NCBI GenBank assembly: GCA_001304015.1
Contig: LJUY01000004.1
Span: forward strand, 1 to 64,000
DNA length: 64,000 nt
Reading direction: 5' to 3'
Source: a candidate division Zixibacteria bacterium SM23_81
GTDB taxonomy: Bacteria > SM23-81
Shown in pieces: positions 52,318 to 62,067 of this stretch (position 1 is the stretch's first letter; each line of letters begins with the position of its first letter). The notes under the pieces were generated by a model that ran no database searches, was not told the DNA's origin, and saw only the letters and a list, made by a program, of their open reading frames with translations. The position numbers and the translations under genes are program-made.

Positions 52318-53790
52318 ATGAAGTTCGCAGTTAAAGACGGTTTAACGGAAGAAGAAATCCAATCTGGGCTCAGAAACGTCATCAGAGACGGATTGGCTAC
52401 TCAGGCTATGGTTACCCTTACAGGTGGCGTCTTTCTGGTAGCCTTCGCTTTACGCCTTGGGGCGTCCAATGTCATCATCGGGCTGCTGGCCGCCATCCCT
52501 CCGTTGGCTCAATTGCTCCAAATACCAGCGATTTATTTAGTAGAGAAATACAGGGTCAGACGTGCCATTACGGTATATGCAGCTTCTTCGGCAAGAATAT
52601 TCTGGCTGTTGATCGCCCTGATTCCATTGATAGCGACAACAAGTGCCGGGTTGCCCATTCTCTTAGTGGCGCTATTTTTACACTCTGCCCTTGCTTCAAT
52701 AGGAGGTGGAAGCTGGAATTCCTGGATGCGAGATCTGGTTCCGCAGGAACGCCTGGGATCTTTCTTTTCCAAAAGAATGCGTCTCGCTATTGGTCTGGGG
52801 ATTCCCCTCAGCATCGCCGCCGGTTCTTTTGTGGATATCTGGCAAAGGCAATTTTCCAATTACCAGTTATATAGCTATTCGATTCTTTTCTTTCTTGGAT
52901 TTGTGGCGGGTATGATAGGGATTCGCTTCATATCAACTATACCAGAACCTCGCATGGCCACCATAGTGGAAAAGCCCAGGTTTTTTCGCCTACTGGCGAA
53001 GCCCTTTAAAGACGAGAACTTTAAAAACCTGATCCTTTTTCTGGGCTCCTGGAATTTCGCCATCAATCTGGCCGCCCCCTTCTTCACCGTGTACATGCTT
53101 CGGCGGCTCGAGCTGAGCATGACCTACGTTATTGCTCTGATGGTGTTAAGTCAAATTATGAACGTGTTATTCATCCGCGCATGGGGGAGATTCGCTGACC
53201 ATTTAAGCAACAAATCGGTGCTCGCGGTCAGTGGTCCCCTCTTCATGATCTGCATATTGGCCTGGAGCTTCACCACGTTGCCCGAGAAGTATTTCTTAAC
53301 CGTACCCTTGCTGATCGCCATACACATCTTCATGGGCATCTCCATGGCCGGCGTTACTCTGGCAAGTGGCAACATAGGACTGAAATTAGCGCCGAAAGGG
53401 CAGGCCACGGCCTACCTGGCAGCCAATAGTGTCATCAATTCACTGGCAGCTGGTATTGCCCCTATTCTGGGAGGCCAATTCGCCGATTTCTTCTCCAAAC
53501 AGGAATTATCCTTGACCCTGAGATGGACCAGCCCGACGAGAGAGCTCGCTCTACAACCCCTTAACCTCCAACAATGGGATTTCTTCTTTATCCTGGCTTT
53601 CCTCATCGGGCTGTATTCCATCCACCGCCTTGCTATGGTCAAAGAGGTGGGGGAGGTAGAGGAAAAAGTTGTCGTTCAAGAACTCATTGCCGAGGCCAGA
53701 AGGCTGACCAGAAGCCTCTCTCCCGTTGGTGGCCTGCGCCAGCTGACCCAATTTCCCTTTGCTGCGATTCGAAAAATCTCTGGGAAATAA
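52318..53790 (+). CDS. MFS transporter
   Basis: The 490-residue protein has twelve predicted helices in two bundles and an A-like loop between helices 2 and 3 (LVEKYRVRRAITVYAASS). It carries WNSWMRDLVPQERLGSFFSKRMRL, typical of the MFS group with an N-terminal TEEEIQSGLRNVIRDG tail. The C-terminal tail after residue 440 is charged. The substrate is unknown. There is no strong ribosome site. Confidence 0.85.
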   Translation: MKFAVKDGLTEEEIQSGLRNVIRDGLATQAMVTLTGGVFLVAFALRLGASNVIIGLLAAIPPLAQLLQIPAIYLVEKYRVRRAITVYAASSARIFWLLIALIPLIATTSAGLPILLVALFLHSALASIGGGSWNSWMRDLVPQERLGSFFSKRMRLAIGLGIPLSIAAGSFVDIWQRQFSNYQLYSYSILFFLGFVAGMIGIRFISTIPEPRMATIVEKPRFFRLLAKPFKDENFKNLILFLGSWNFAINLAAPFFTVYMLRRLELSMTYVIALMVLSQIMNVLFIRAWGRFADHLSNKSVLAVSGPLFMICILAWSFTTLPEKYFLTVPLLIAIHIFMGISMAGVTLASGNIGLKLAPKGQATAYLAANSVINSLAAGIAPILGGQFADFFSKQELSLTLRWTSPTRELALQPLNLQQWDFFFILAFLIGLYSIHRLAMVKEVGEVEEKVVVQELIAEARRLTRSLSPVGGLRQLTQFPFAAIRKISGK

Positions 53791-53869
53791 ACGCAGGTGT
53801 GAAGTAGAATCTATCCGGCGACGCTTGTGAGCTGACCATCGCGAAAGATTAGAAAAGGAGGTGAGACTT

Positions 53870-54934
53870 ATGTCACGCTTGACCAAACGAATGTCCCACA
53901 AAGCCGGCCTGCCTCCCGGCAGCCTGGTTCACATCGGAAAAAGAAAAGTCGAGAAGACCAGGATCACCCTCATGGACTATGATGAGAGGCAGTTTCAGGA
54001 GAAAGAGGCCAAGACCATTGAGGAGTGTTTCCCGTTCAAGGACACGCCCACCGTCACCTGGGTGAATATCGATGGCGTCCACGATGTGGACATCGTCGAG
54101 AAGATCGGCCGGCATTTCGGCATTCACCCGCTGGTTCTGGAGGATATCGTCAACACCAGACAGCGCCCAAAGATGGAGGACTTTGAGGATTACATCTTTA
54201 TCGTCTTGAAGATGATCACCTACGACGAGAAGACAAGCGAGATGTACTCTGAGCAGGTCAGCATGATTCTGGGCAAGAACTTCGTGATCTCCTTCCAGGA
54301 ACGTCAGGGCGACGTCTTCGATCCCATTCGGGATCGAATCCGCAACAGTAAGGGCCGCATCCGAAAGGCGGGATCCGATTACCTGGCCTACACCTTGCTG
54401 GACGCCATCGTGGATGGCTACTTCTTCGTCCTCGAAAACCTTGGGGAGAGAATCGAGATTCTCGAGGATGAGGTCATCGAGAACCCGACCTCGGAAACAC
54501 TCCAGGTCATCAACAGCCTGAAACGGGAGATGATCCTGCTGCGAAGGTCGGTCTGGCCCCTGCGGGAGGTGATTGGCGCTCTGGACAGGAGCGGTTCTTC
54601 CCTGATCCATGAGTCGACTGGAACCTACCTCCGGGACGTTTACGATCACACCATCCAGGTCGCTGATACCATAGAATCCTTTCGAGACATGATCACGGGA
54701 ACTCGCGATACCTACCTGTCCAGCCTCAGCAACAGGATGAACGAAGTGATGAAGGTGTTGACCATCATCGCCACCATCTTCATTCCAGTAACCTTTATCG
54801 CCGGGATCTACGGGATGAACTTCGAGTTCATGCCGGAGCTGGGTTGGCGCTGGAGCTACTTCATCGTCTGGGGGGTCATGGTTGCGGTCGCTGTGACTAT
54901 GATCGCATATTTCAGAAGGAAAACCTGGCTCTAA
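53870..54934 (+). CDS. corA: CorA-type magnesium/cobalt transporter
   Basis: The 354-residue protein has a large cytoplasmic funnel (GVHDVDIVEKIGRHFGIHPLVLEDIVNTRQRPKMEDFEDY) and two C-terminal helices, the first ending in YGMNFEFMPEL with the selectivity motif GMN near residue 315. It brings in Mg2+ and sometimes Co2+ or Ni2+. The start at 53870 was chosen because AAAGGAGG lies upstream; a GTG at 53861 would overlap it. Confidence 0.95.
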   Translation: MSRLTKRMSHKAGLPPGSLVHIGKRKVEKTRITLMDYDERQFQEKEAKTIEECFPFKDTPTVTWVNIDGVHDVDIVEKIGRHFGIHPLVLEDIVNTRQRPKMEDFEDYIFIVLKMITYDEKTSEMYSEQVSMILGKNFVISFQERQGDVFDPIRDRIRNSKGRIRKAGSDYLAYTLLDAIVDGYFFVLENLGERIEILEDEVIENPTSETLQVINSLKREMILLRRSVWPLREVIGALDRSGSSLIHESTGTYLRDVYDHTIQVADTIESFRDMITGTRDTYLSSLSNRMNEVMKVLTIIATIFIPVTFIAGIYGMNFEFMPELGWRWSYFIVWGVMVAVAVTMIAYFRRKTWL

Positions 54935-54958
54935 AAACCTTTAACATACGGGAACATT

Positions 54959-55168
54959 ATGAAACCGAAAACCGTCATCATCGTGCTGCTCTTGCTTCTC
55001 TCCCTGGTGATCCTCATCCAGAACACCGAGGTGGTTACTCTGCGAGTTCTCTTTTGGCATGTAAGCATGTCCCGAATTCTGCTCATCCCGTTGCTCATGA
55101 TCGTCGGGTTCGCCGTCGGGTATCTGGTCGCTGCCCTGAGAAGGAAGAAATCTGGCCGTGAGATCTGA
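54959..55168 (+). CDS. LapA-domain (DUF1049) small membrane protein
   Basis: The 69-residue protein has two helices (IIVLLLLLSLVILIQNTEVVTLRVLFW and RILLIPLLMIVGFAVGYLVAALRRKK), with the LapA motif IQNTEVVTLRVLFW. LapA-type proteins are small inner membrane proteins linked to LPS assembly in E. coli. It lies 24 bp after corA. Confidence 0.85.
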   Translation: MKPKTVIIVLLLLLSLVILIQNTEVVTLRVLFWHVSMSRILLIPLLMIVGFAVGYLVAALRRKKSGREI

Positions 55169-55404
55169 GTCTGTCGGAAGTCGGTTAACGACGCCGAAGT
55201 AGGTGACAGTATTCGTGGGTTGTCTGTTGCCAATCGAAGGAAAAAACTCCTGACCAGTATGTCTCCGTCATTCGACATCCTACAGACGAGTGACGTAACG
55301 AGTTTCGAAACCGACAAACGATTCAGGATTCATCGCCCGGATGGCACTGGTTATGTTGCCGCTTCGCTTGTCGCTTGGATAGCTGGATAACTTGGATTAA
55401 TCAA
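55169..55404. other. Intergenic stretch with no recognised feature
   Basis: There is no gene, repeat array or terminator that could be supported. Confidence 0.4.
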
Positions 55405-55806
55405 ATGCTCATTATCGATGCGGCTATCAATCTAGTCCTGGGTTTTTTACTACTGGTCTTTCCCCTTGACGTGTTCCAGCTGCTGGGATTGCCCATTGAA
55501 GCGCCCTCCTTTTATACAAGCATCCTAGGAGGTGTGCTTGTTGGGGCAGGGATTGCCCTACTCATCGAGCGTTTCAGAAGCCCAGCAGACATGGTTGGGT
55601 TGGGGCTGGGTGGGGCCATAACCATCAATATCTACGCAGCGCTGATCCTGGCCGGATGGTTGGTGAGTGGGAAACTTAGCCTTCCCCTGCGTGGACGCTT
55701 GGTGCTCTGGGGGTTGGTGGTCATTTTAGTGGCTATTAGCTGGTTTGAATTGCGGGCACATCGGAAGAAAAAACATTCCGGTATTCATGCCAATGCATAT
55801 CAATGA
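55405..55806 (+). CDS. Small integral membrane protein of unknown function
   Basis: The protein has about 133 residues when started at the ATG at 55405; a TTG at 55375 would extend it by ten. Four hydrophobic segments are visible (INLVLGFLLLVFPLDVF, FYTSILGGVLVGAGIALLIE, INIYAALILAGWLV, LVLWGLVVILVAISWFEL). It ends in a basic tail. No family was recognised. It lies 60 bp before tldE. Confidence 0.65.
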   Translation: MLIIDAAINLVLGFLLLVFPLDVFQLLGLPIEAPSFYTSILGGVLVGAGIALLIERFRSPADMVGLGLGGAITINIYAALILAGWLVSGKLSLPLRGRLVLWGLVVILVAISWFELRAHRKKKHSGIHANAYQ

Positions 55807-55866
55807 TGAAACTTAATTAACGAAGGTGATGAGGAATCAGTACCCTAAAGAAAGGAGTAAAACGAC

Positions 55867-57213
55867 GTGCTGGGAAAAGAGAAACTCAGTGACATCGCCA
55901 ATCAGGTGCTGAAACTGTCCAGTGCCGACCAGACAGAGGTGCTGATCTTCTCCAACGATGAGCACTTGACCCGCTTTGCGGTGAACACCATTCACCAGAA
56001 CGTCTCGGAAACAGATGTGACGGTGCGAGTGCGGGCCGTGTTCGGGAAAAAGACAGGCGTTGCCTCGGGCAACGACCTGAGCGACAAGGCGCTCCAGAAG
56101 ACGGTTAAATCGGCGGAGATGGCAGCACGCTTTCAGCAGGACAATCCAGACTTTCACTCTCTGCCCAAGCCTCAGGCAGCCAGGGAAGTCGACGCTTATT
56201 TTGAGCCGACGGCGGTGTGTGCTCCAGAAAAGCGAGCCCAAGGTGCAACCGCCATCTGCACCATGTCGCGGGAGAACAATTTGGAGGCAGCAGGCGCCTT
56301 CTCCACGGCGGTCAATGAGCTCATGGTGGTCAACTCTCTGGGCACTGCCGCGTACCATTGCGGGACCATCGCCCACATCGTCACTGTCATCATGGGAGAG
56401 ACCAGCTCCGGATATGCATCGGCCGACGCCATGGACGTATCGAAGCTTGATCCCGCAGCTGTGGGCCGGGTGGCCGTGGAGAAGGCCCTTCGCGGTCAAA
56501 ATCCCTCGGAGATCGAGCCTGGCGAATACACCGTGATCCTGGAGGAGAACGCCGTTGCCGACATGTTGGGGCTTCTGGGATATCTGGGTTTCGATGCGCT
56601 GTCGGTGCAAGAAGGGCGCAGTTTCATGAACGGCCGGTTCGGGGAGAAGATCACCGGTGATAACATCACAATTTGGGACGATGGCTACGATACCAGGGGG
56701 TTGATGCTGCCCTTCGATTATGAGGGGGTACCCAAGCAGCACGTGACTCTCATCGACAGGGGCATCGCCAAAGGAGTGGTCTACGATTCCTTCACCGCCG
56801 GTCGAGAGGAGGGAAAAGTCTCCACCGGCCACAGCTTGCCCGCGCCCAACACGTGGGGTCCCGTGGCCGTGAATCTGTTCATGGCTCCGGGCCAGGCGAC
56901 CAAAGAAGAGATGCTGGCGTCTACAGAACAAGGCATCTGGGTGACGCGCTTTCACTACACCAATCCTCTACACCCGGTGAAAACGGTTATTACGGGCATG
57001 ACCCGCGATGGGACCTTTCTCATCGAGGATGGCCAGATCACTCGGCCCCTAAAAAATCTGCGTTTTACGCAAAGCATCCTGGAGGCGTTCGACAGAGTGG
57101 AGATGTTGGGCTCGGAGCTGAAGCTGATCAAGTCCGATTGGGAGAACTTCGCCACCTGTGCTCCAGCCGCCAAGATTCGGGACTTTCGCTTCACCGGAAC
57201 AACTGAATTTTAA
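55867..57213 (+). CDS. pmbA: TldE/PmbA metalloprotease subunit
   Basis: The 448-residue protein starts at a GTG with AAGGAG upstream. It has the TldD/PmbA fold and family segments (EVLIFSNDEHLTRFAVNTIHQNV, GEYTVILEENAVADMLGLL, NLFMAPGQATKEEMLAS). It lacks the HExxxH metal motif seen in TldD, as expected for the TldE partner. The heterodimer digests small peptides, including modified ones such as microcin precursors. TldD is encoded 260 bp downstream, across a repeat array. Confidence 0.93.
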   Translation: MLGKEKLSDIANQVLKLSSADQTEVLIFSNDEHLTRFAVNTIHQNVSETDVTVRVRAVFGKKTGVASGNDLSDKALQKTVKSAEMAARFQQDNPDFHSLPKPQAAREVDAYFEPTAVCAPEKRAQGATAICTMSRENNLEAAGAFSTAVNELMVVNSLGTAAYHCGTIAHIVTVIMGETSSGYASADAMDVSKLDPAAVGRVAVEKALRGQNPSEIEPGEYTVILEENAVADMLGLLGYLGFDALSVQEGRSFMNGRFGEKITGDNITIWDDGYDTRGLMLPFDYEGVPKQHVTLIDRGIAKGVVYDSFTAGREEGKVSTGHSLPAPNTWGPVAVNLFMAPGQATKEEMLASTEQGIWVTRFHYTNPLHPVKTVITGMTRDGTFLIEDGQITRPLKNLRFTQSILEAFDRVEMLGSELKLIKSDWENFATCAPAAKIRDFRFTGTTEF

Positions 57214-57248
57214 TGAGGAAAATACTCCTGTTCGTGTTTGTTAAAAAG

Positions 57249-57411
57249 AGGATTCAAGGATTCATAAGATCAAGGGGTCGAGGACTCAAGGGGTCAAGGA
57301 TTCGAGTGCCACCCCACTCTGCCTTTAATTAGTAAGTGTCTCTTTTGCTTTTCCCTGGAATCCTCGAATCCTGGGGTGGTGTAGCAGGGTGGAGGGGAAT
57401 CCTTGAATCCT
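57249..57411. repeat. Gene-less short-period repeat array with nested inverted repeats
   Basis: The left half has CAAGGATTC/CAAGGGGTC-type units and the right half the opposite strand sense. AGGATTCAAGGATTC (57249-57263) is matched exactly in reverse by GAATCCTTGAATCCT (57397-57411). Inside it, AGGATTCGAG (57297-57306) is matched in reverse by CTCGAATCCT (57363-57372). The core (57307-57362) has no ORF. The layout resembles the four-helix-bundle cassettes without the gene. Confidence 0.8.
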
Positions 57412-57473
57412 GTTCTAATTGGATCTGGTACTCTCACTTTCACATCGCTCATTCTTTCGGTTAGGAGAATTTC

Positions 57474-58937
57474 ATGAAAGAACTCACAGACCGTGCTCTA
57501 AACCTGGCTCAAGTTCAGGGAGCCAGTTACGCCGATATTCGGATTGTGCAGCGGGAAAGGCAGGACATCTCCGTAAAGAACGGTGTCGTTCAGCAACTTT
57601 CTCTGGACGGCTCCCGGGGATTTGGCGTCAGGGTTGTCGCCGATGGAGCATGGGGTTTTGCCAGCAGCCATATGGTCACCGCTGCCGAGGTGGATCGGAT
57701 CACGGCTCTGGCCGTGTCCATCGCCAAAGCCAGCGCCATGGCCAAGATCCAGGACGTCGATCTTGGGATTGAGGAAGTGCACCAAGACACCTATCGTACA
57801 CCAGTAGAGGTCGATCCCTTTTCCGTGCCGCTCAATGAGAAGATCTCTCTGCTGATGGAGGCAGATAAGGAAGCTCGTTCAGTGAAGGGGGTCAAGGTGG
57901 CCGAGTCCAGCATGGCTTTTATCCGGGAGACCAAAACCTTTGCCAGCACGGAGAGCAGCTACATCGAGCAGGAGATCGTCGAGAGCGGGTTGGGCATTGT
58001 GGTCCGAGCGGTGGCCAAAGGCGAGGTGCAACAGCGATCCTATCCCAACTCCTTCGGGCGGCACCAGGGAACGGCCGGCTACGAGCTCATTAAAAAGTGG
58101 GATTTAGTGGGCAACGCCCGGCGAATGGGCGAGGAGGCCGTAGCCCTGCTCAGCGCGCCGCAATGTCCCAGCGGTGTCACCGCCCTCATTCTGGATGGCC
58201 CCCAGTTGGCTCTGCAGGTCCACGAATCGTGCGGCCACCCCATCGAACTGGATCGAGTGTTTGGCACCGAAGCAGCCTATGCTGGGACCAGCTTCCTGAC
58301 GCCGGACAAGTACAACAGTCTGCGATACGGTTCCGACATCGTCAACATCACCGCCGATGCGGTGACGCCCACCGGACTGGGCACCTTCGGGTATGACGAT
58401 GAGGGGGTTCCTGCCCAGCGCACGGACATCGTCAAGGATGGCCTGTTCGTCGGCTACCTCACCTCCAGGGAGACGGCCGGGCAGCTGAGAAAGATACATC
58501 CCGACGCCCCGGAGCGTAGCAATGGCTCCATGCGCGCCGACGGCTGGAATCGCATCCCCATCATCCGGATGACCAATGTCAGCCTGCAGCCTGGCAAGTG
58601 GACCCTGGATGATCTCATCGCCGACACCGACGACGGCGTTTACATGATTACCAACAAAAGCTGGAGCATTGACGATAAGCGGCTCAACTTCCAATTCGGC
58701 ACCGAGATGGCTTACCAGGTTAAGAACGGCAAGCTGGGCCAGATGTACAAGAACGCCACCTACACGGGCATCACGCCTCAATTCTGGGGAGGCTGCGATG
58801 CCATCTGCAATGCCGACCACTGGCATGTGTGGGGTACGGCAAACTGCGGAAAGGGACAGCCCGGCCAGGTGGCGCACACCGGGCATGGAGCCGCCCCCGC
58901 TCGCTTTCGTAACGTCCAGGTGGGGGTGATGAAGTAA
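57474..58937 (+). CDS. tldD: TldD metalloprotease subunit
   Basis: The 487-residue catalytic subunit has the zinc motif HESCGH (His250, Glu251, His255 as HExxxH) in ALQVHESCGHPIELDRVFG. It also has SYADIRIVQRERQDISVKNGVV at the start, GTFGYDDEGVPAQRTDIVKDGLFVGYLTSRETA in the middle, and CGKGQPGQ near the end. It works with TldE in peptide hydrolysis. GGAG lies before the ATG. Confidence 0.95.
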   Translation: MKELTDRALNLAQVQGASYADIRIVQRERQDISVKNGVVQQLSLDGSRGFGVRVVADGAWGFASSHMVTAAEVDRITALAVSIAKASAMAKIQDVDLGIEEVHQDTYRTPVEVDPFSVPLNEKISLLMEADKEARSVKGVKVAESSMAFIRETKTFASTESSYIEQEIVESGLGIVVRAVAKGEVQQRSYPNSFGRHQGTAGYELIKKWDLVGNARRMGEEAVALLSAPQCPSGVTALILDGPQLALQVHESCGHPIELDRVFGTEAAYAGTSFLTPDKYNSLRYGSDIVNITADAVTPTGLGTFGYDDEGVPAQRTDIVKDGLFVGYLTSRETAGQLRKIHPDAPERSNGSMRADGWNRIPIIRMTNVSLQPGKWTLDDLIADTDDGVYMITNKSWSIDDKRLNFQFGTEMAYQVKNGKLGQMYKNATYTGITPQFWGGCDAICNADHWHVWGTANCGKGQPGQVAHTGHGAAPARFRNVQVGVMK

Positions 58938-58942
58938 TAATA

Positions 58943-58970
58943 GGCAGGAGGCAGTTGGCAGGAAGCAGGG
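58943..58970. repeat. Short GGCAG-type repeat run after tldD
   Basis: The units are GGCAGGA / GGCAGTT / GGCAGGAA, similar to the GGCAGT run at 14.2 kb. It is a small array without a partner on the other side. Confidence 0.6.
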
Positions 58971-58997
58971 GGGGGAACAGGAAAACACGAGGCAAAG

Positions 58998-60815
58998 TTG
59001 GATATAAAGGTAAAACTGTCCCTTTTGGCGATCCTGACCATCTTCGTGATTCATGCCGTGAGTTTGAATTTCACCCAGGATGACGCCTATATTTCCTACC
59101 GATATGCTAAGAATTTTTTAAACGGCTGGGGATTGGTCTTTAATCCTGGCGAAAGAGTCGAGGGATATACCAATTTCCTATGGATCATCCTTTTGTCTGT
59201 TTTCTCCAACTTGGGCTTGGATATCATAATCGCCTCCAAAATAGTGGGAATTGCATCAGGATGCATTTCTTTATTTCTTCTTTATAAAATCACCACTTTG
59301 CTTTGCCGCCCTCAGAACAGGTCGCGACATCCTTGGTTTTTCTCACTCTTCCCATCCCTGCTTTTGGCCATAAACAGTGCCTTCGCCTATTGGAGCATCA
59401 GCGGTCTGGAGACAGCTTTCTTCGTCATGGCAGTCTTGTTATCGGTGTATTACTATTTCACCAATGAGAGATTGATGATCATCTCCTCTGCTCTGAGCAG
59501 CCTCGTTCGTCCTGAAGGCACTTTGGTATTTGCTATATTCCTTATCCACAAGTTTTTTTTCAAGAAGTATAACCTTAAAGCCTGCCTGTCGCACCTACTC
59601 GGTTTTGCATTACTTTTGCTGCCACACCTCATTTTTAAAATCTCCTATTATGGTGACCTGCTGCCTAATCCTTTCTATGCCAAAGCAGGCCTCTCGCCCG
59701 AATATGTGAAGACAGGTCTTGACTATACCTGGCTCTTCCACAAGCATTATGGTCTCTGGGGTGTTCTTTATCTGATACCCATCGTTTTCTATAAGGGTAT
59801 GGGACGCAAATTGAAACTGATCCTGTTGTTGGTATATGTGTACACCCTTTATGTCACGGTTATAGGAGGAGACGTCCTGCAGGCCCACAGGTTCTTCATG
59901 CCCGTTATCCCCTTTTTGTATCTTTTTTTAAGTTTTTCCTTGAGAAAACTCTTTTTAGTACTGATGAAGGGATTTGCGAGCCAAAGGATTTCAATGCTTG
60001 TTGTTACAGCTTTTTCTGTTTGGACTTTTTTCTGGCCTCGAAGCTGGATAATGAATGTGCGACGCGCTGAACAAGGCTTGTGTTCTAAGATGTCCTTGTC
60101 CGCAAAAAGGTTAAGAGAGACATTTGGAACCGACTTCACCCTGGCCATCAGCACGATAGGAGCGATTTCTTACTTTACAGAGGCAAGAGTCATCGATATG
60201 TTAGGCTTGACTGATCCCTATATTGCCAAACATCCTGAGAAAATTCCTGGAATCAGCTCCACATGGAAAGAAAAGAAGTTCAACACCCGATATTTGCTAT
60301 CTCAAGACCCAGATGTGATCATGTTCTCCACCGGGCTCAAGCCCAGTGCGCCAGCGGAAAGAGCGCTTTTTCTGTCTTCCAAATTCAGGGAAAATTACTA
60401 TCCATATTATTTCCCAGAGGGAATTGCCCTTGCTGTTTATAGGAGCAAAGGAGATTATCTAAAGAAAAACGAAGTTTTTCCAGATGCGAGATTTATCAAT
60501 TTGTATAATGAAGCTCTGAATTTCGAAAACAGAGTGAACTTTCAGGCAGCTCTGAACAAGTTTATGGAGACTTTGGAAGCGGGCCCAAAAGATTTTGCAT
60601 GGGTATATGAGGCAGTGAGCAGATGTCATTATTTGTTGGGTCACATGAAGGAGGCGAAGGAATTCGCAATAAAAGCAGTGGAGTTGGATGATCATTGCAT
60701 GTTGGCCCATCTTGCTCTTCACTATATTTATCTCAAAGAGGAAAATACCACCGCTGCACTGCATGAAAAAAACAAAATCCTTTTACATAATCCTCAAGTG
60801 TTGGTAATGAGGTAA
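58998..60815 (+). CDS. GT-C family membrane glycosyltransferase with C-terminal TPR-like region
   Basis: The 605-residue protein has about nine to ten helices. The first periplasmic loop carries the acidic pair FTQDDAYISYRYAKNFLNGWGLVFNPGERVEGYTNFLW, conserved in GT39/GT83-like enzymes that use lipid-linked sugars. The soluble tail (about 500-605) looks like two TPR units (NEALNFENRVNFQAALNKFMETLEAGP and AVSRCHYLLGHMKEAKEFAIKAVELDD). It starts at a TTG with GAGG six bases upstream. The acceptor is unknown. The gene is clearly more AT-rich than tldD. Confidence 0.82.
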   Translation: MDIKVKLSLLAILTIFVIHAVSLNFTQDDAYISYRYAKNFLNGWGLVFNPGERVEGYTNFLWIILLSVFSNLGLDIIIASKIVGIASGCISLFLLYKITTLLCRPQNRSRHPWFFSLFPSLLLAINSAFAYWSISGLETAFFVMAVLLSVYYYFTNERLMIISSALSSLVRPEGTLVFAIFLIHKFFFKKYNLKACLSHLLGFALLLLPHLIFKISYYGDLLPNPFYAKAGLSPEYVKTGLDYTWLFHKHYGLWGVLYLIPIVFYKGMGRKLKLILLLVYVYTLYVTVIGGDVLQAHRFFMPVIPFLYLFLSFSLRKLFLVLMKGFASQRISMLVVTAFSVWTFFWPRSWIMNVRRAEQGLCSKMSLSAKRLRETFGTDFTLAISTIGAISYFTEARVIDMLGLTDPYIAKHPEKIPGISSTWKEKKFNTRYLLSQDPDVIMFSTGLKPSAPAERALFLSSKFRENYYPYYFPEGIALAVYRSKGDYLKKNEVFPDARFINLYNEALNFENRVNFQAALNKFMETLEAGPKDFAWVYEAVSRCHYLLGHMKEAKEFAIKAVELDDHCMLAHLALHYIYLKEENTTAALHEKNKILLHNPQVLVMR

Positions 60816-60955
60816 CAGAAGATGGAGGAGACAAACTTGCACTGGGCGATTCAAGCTCGGAAGACCGCCTCTGAAGATGATAGTGGCTCACCGCTTTGGA
60901 GGGAAAAATATCAGGGGCGAGCTTCAGACTCATGCAAAATCGCGGGAGAAAGGGA

Positions 60956-61960
60956 ATGAAAAAAGCATATGTTTTTGGAGCTTTGCTTCTCCATATTCTC
61001 ATGGGGGGATGCGATGGGCAGAAAACCCGTTTCGTCACCATCGGCACGGGAGGGGTCACGGGCATCTACTACCCTACCGGCGGCGCCATCAGCAGGATGA
61101 TCAATAAGAAATTTGATGAGTATAGGATAAAAGCCACCGTGGAATCCACGGCCGGTTCGGTGTTCAATATCAACGCAGTGCTAAGTGGAGACCTGGAGTT
61201 CGGCGTCGCGCAATCAGACAGACAGTACCAAGCCTATAACGGACTGGCGGAATGGTCACAATTGGGCGAGCAGACGGATCTGAGAGCTGTGTTTTCCATT
61301 CATCCGGAATCCATCACCCTTATCGCCTCAAGCAAGAGCGGTATAAAAAGAGTTCAGGATCTTCGCGCCAAGAGAGTCAATCTGGGAAATCCCGGATCGG
61401 GGCAACTTCAGAACTCGAGGGATGTGGTGCAGGCCGTGGGCCTTTCTGAAGATAACCTGTTGGCGGAGTATGTGAAAGCCATCGAGGCGCCTGGATTGTT
61501 GCAGGACGAAAGGCTTGACGCCTTCTTCTATACGGTGGGACATCCCAACGGCAATATCAAGGAGGCCACCTCAGGGAGAATCAAGGTTTTCATCGTGCCC
61601 ATCGAGGGTCCAGATATCGAGCAAATGCTACAAAAATATCCCTACTACGCAGAATCGATCATACCATACTCCTTCTATCCCTATGCTTTAAACAACCGGG
61701 ACGTTCAAACGGTGGGCGTTAAGGCGACCTTGGTGACGTCAAGGAATGTGGCCTCCGATATCGTCTATGCCATCACCAAAGAGGTGTTTGAAAACCTCGA
61801 GGAATTCAAGGCTCTTCATCCCGCTTACCAGGTGCTGACCAGGGAAAATATGCTTCGGGGGCTTTCTGCTCCTATACACCAGGGCGCTTTCAGATATTAC
61901 CAAGAGGTTGGTCTGGACAAAATCATAGATCCGAGACTTATCGTCCAAGACAAGCCTTAA
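60956..61960 (+). CDS. TAXI-family TRAP transporter solute-binding lipoprotein
   Basis: The 334-residue protein starts at the ATG at 60956, with GGGAGAAAGGGA upstream. Its signal sequence ends in a lipobox LMGGC. The TAXI signature is FVTIGTGGVTGIYYPTGGAISRMIN, with ESTAGSVFNINAVLSGDLEFGVAQSD. It binds a small carboxylate or amino acid in the periplasm and hands it to the fused TRAP permease downstream. A 45-codon ORF overlapping its start was not called. Confidence 0.93.
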   Translation: MKKAYVFGALLLHILMGGCDGQKTRFVTIGTGGVTGIYYPTGGAISRMINKKFDEYRIKATVESTAGSVFNINAVLSGDLEFGVAQSDRQYQAYNGLAEWSQLGEQTDLRAVFSIHPESITLIASSKSGIKRVQDLRAKRVNLGNPGSGQLQNSRDVVQAVGLSEDNLLAEYVKAIEAPGLLQDERLDAFFYTVGHPNGNIKEATSGRIKVFIVPIEGPDIEQMLQKYPYYAESIIPYSFYPYALNNRDVQTVGVKATLVTSRNVASDIVYAITKEVFENLEEFKALHPAYQVLTRENMLRGLSAPIHQGAFRYYQEVGLDKIIDPRLIVQDKP

Positions 61961-62067
61961 GGTCACATCTTCCTGACCATCGCGTTTTGAGCTGGTGAAC
62001 AGCTCATCCCATATCAGTTTTCAAATTTCCCCTCATTTCCCCCTTCGCCTAGTGGCTTGAGGAAAAT

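Noticed and set aside
57249..57411. CRISPR-like appearance of the short repeat array
   Set aside because: Units are 7-9 bp, degenerate, without spacers of constant size, and no cas genes are in the window.
60822..60959. 45-codon ORF ending inside the start codon of the TAXI gene
   Set aside because: No motif; composition is like the surrounding non-coding DNA. It may simply be a chance frame.
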